From: JBAOHV01 sp964450685
Lineage (GTDB): Bacteria > Actinomycetota > Acidimicrobiia > Acidimicrobiales > Microtrichaceae
NCBI GenBank assembly: GCA_964450685.1
Contig: CAYVDN010000003.1
Location: 46,116-110,115 of the forward strand
Reading direction: 5' to 3'
DNA length: 64,000 bases
The translations under genes were made by a program, and so were the position numbers. Numbering within the stretch: the first letter of the stretch is position 1; every line of letters begins with the position of its first letter. Of the stretch, positions 63,332-64,000 are shown in pieces. A model generated the notes under the pieces. It did not search any database and was not told the origin of the DNA. It saw only the letters and a list, made by a program, of their open reading frames with translations.

Positions 63332-63726
63332 CACGGTGCTCCACTCGGTAGCGATCCGCCCTTGTTGACGACGAGGGCGATCAGGGCAACCAGGACGGCG
63401 GCGCAGATCAGGCCGATGGCGCCGAACACCACCCGCTCCACCAGCTTGAGGCGGCTGTCGAACTTCGACTCGATGCTGGTGAGTCGGAGGTCGAGAAGCG
63501 TGTTGTGCGCCTCGTAGACGGCCCGGAGCACGAACTGCTCCAGCTTGGCCTCGAAGGCTGCATTGGAGGACTCCAGGTGCTCCTGGAACGCCGTCAGCGA
63601 CGCCTGGATCTCCTGGACCGTGCGCTCCATCAGCGCCTTCGCAACATCGTCAGCAGGCACCTCGGTAGCCTTCCTGGGGTGGGTAGTGGGCTCAGCGGGT
63701 GGCCCGCTCGGTGGATCGTACCCCAT
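63331..63726 (-). CDS. Coiled-coil membrane protein (131 aa), first gene of virion block
   Basis: ATG 63726 (MGYDPPSGPPAEPTTHP). A long amphipathic helix (about residues 30-95: ALMERTVQEIQASLTAFQEH, LTSIESKFDSRLKLVERVVF) is followed by one C-terminal transmembrane helix (GLICAAVLVALIALVV). This layout resembles small tail-anchored phage proteins, including some holin or haemolysin-XhlA-like ones. No SD is clear. The perfect 63747-63767 palindrome stands 20 bases upstream and should control it. Confidence 0.7.
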   Translation of the reverse strand: MGYDPPSGPPAEPTTHPRKATEVPADDVAKALMERTVQEIQASLTAFQEHLESSNAAFEAKLEQFVLRAVYEAHNTLLDLRLTSIESKFDSRLKLVERVVFGAIGLICAAVLVALIALVVNKGGSLPSGAP

Positions 63727-63746
63727 CGGTACCCGATTCGGCGAGT

Positions 63747-63767
63747 GTCTGATACGGCATATCAGAC
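63747..63767. promoter_or_regulatory. Perfect palindrome GTCTGATA-N5-TATCAGAC
   Basis: Two perfect 8-base arms with spacer CGGCA, 21 bases before the first start of the virion block. It is the most complete copy of the dispersed (G/C)ATA-N4/5-TAT(C/G) family and probably defines the full operator. The site lies where a late promoter would be expected. Confidence 0.6.
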
Positions 63768-63822
63768 CATGAGTGTGTCCTCTCCCCCACCCTCCCGCAC
63801 ACACACTGCCGAACCGGACACG

Positions 63823-63873
63823 ACTATCTGTGCAGACCCGCGACTTCCTGTACAACCCCCCACTACCTGTGCA
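63823..63873. repeat. Three tandem ACTNCCTGTRCA repeats
   Basis: ACTATCTGTGCA (63823), ACTTCCTGTACA (63843) and ACTACCTGTGCA (63862) are spaced 20 and 19 bases, about two helical turns, each followed by an A/C-rich string. They lie in the 223-base gene-free stretch 63727-63949, which otherwise holds the 63747 palindrome and a C-rich run. Iterons of this kind bind an activator, repressor or initiator. Confidence 0.5.
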
Positions 63874-63949
63874 AAGCCGGGTAAACAGACAAGACAATCG
63901 CCTCATGTCGCGCCACGGGGGTCCCAGCCCTAGGGGCACCACTCCCACG

Positions 63950-64000
63950 TCACCCTTCGATCAGCTTGTCAAGTTCGGCCCGCACGGAGAGCAACGCGTT
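63950..64000 (-). CDS. C-terminal end of a protein cut by the window edge
   Basis: On the minus strand the last 51 bases read NALLSVRAELDKLIEG and a TGA stop at 63952-63950, with helical, coiled-coil-like composition and G/C-rich third positions. Sixteen codons are too few to identify the protein. It is on the same strand as the virion block and ends 224 bases before it. Confidence 0.45.
   Translation of the reverse strand, partial: NALLSVRAELDKLIEG

Noticed and set aside
1..64000. CRISPR array
   Set aside because: No regularly spaced direct repeats of 24-40 bases with unique spacers. The Cas4-like gene stands alone in a recombination operon and is not a CRISPR adaptation gene.
1..64000. 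Integrase, repressor, terminase, portal and major capsid genes
   Set aside because: None could be recognised. The MerR-like protein at 27525 lacks a dimerisation or peptidase domain typical of phage repressors, so I do not call lysogeny from it.

Overview
This window is part of a large, G+C-rich, contractile-tailed bacteriophage (myovirus). Three runs of exactly 100 N (5006-5105, 7100-7199, 59766-59865) show it is a scaffold, probably metagenomic. The coding is dense: ATGA, GTGA, TGATG and TAGTG stop/start overlaps are the rule. The host is probably an actinobacterium. I infer this from base composition, frequent GTG starts, a ThyX-type thymidylate synthase, threonine-rich linkers on a membrane-anchored protein and several apparently leaderless starts. 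No host marker gene is present, so it stays an inference.

Layout. Bases 1-5.4 kb hold a tyrosine/dual-specificity phosphatase (cut by the window edge), a MoxR-type AAA+ ATPase and, divergently, a metallopeptidase-like/VWA protein, then a low-complexity protein. A UUCG-loop terminator at 5477-5505 separates them from the first long minus-strand block. From 34,981 down to 5,507 that block runs: a lambda O-like initiator with candidate origin repeats inside it, DnaC-like loader, DnaB-like helicase, primase, SNF2 helicase, small membrane and regulatory proteins, a probable ssDNA-binding protein, DNA polymerase I, RecA, two PD-(D/E)XK nucleases, HNH endonuclease, DEDD exonuclease, ThyX, thymidylate kinase, Cas4-like nuclease and SpoVS. 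It then changes to fibers and accessory virion genes: a collagen-like fiber, an anchored T-rich protein, many small unknown proteins, a fiber stub, an esterase-bearing tail protein and a degenerate HAD protein.

A plus-strand island (35.1-37.7 kb) encodes a membrane protein, a large protein ending in an Acb2-like cyclic-nucleotide-sponge domain, a RyR-domain protein and a tRNA-like element, closed by a terminator. I read it as a possible counter-defence module.

The second minus-strand block (63.7 down to 37.7 kb) is the virion module. Transcription order is membrane proteins, neck/connector genes, two ParB-like DG(H/Y)HR proteins, a fiber, sheath, tube, a tail chaperone with a probable +1 frameshift at CCC-TGA, a tape measure with M15 and SLT domains, an NlpC/P60 hub protein, LysM protein, gpD-like hub, gp25, baseplate J, a PKD protein, a tail protein I-like protein and large peripheral virion proteins. 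Portal, capsid, terminase, integrase and repressor were not found; the head genes probably lie beyond base 64,000.

About twenty near-palindromes of the form (G/C)ATA-N4/5-TAT(C/G) are scattered in and between genes, and some overlap -10 elements. They look like sites for one phage-encoded regulator and are the main system-level signal here, together with the +1 frameshift, the intragenic origin candidate and a four-member ParB-like family inserted among virion genes.
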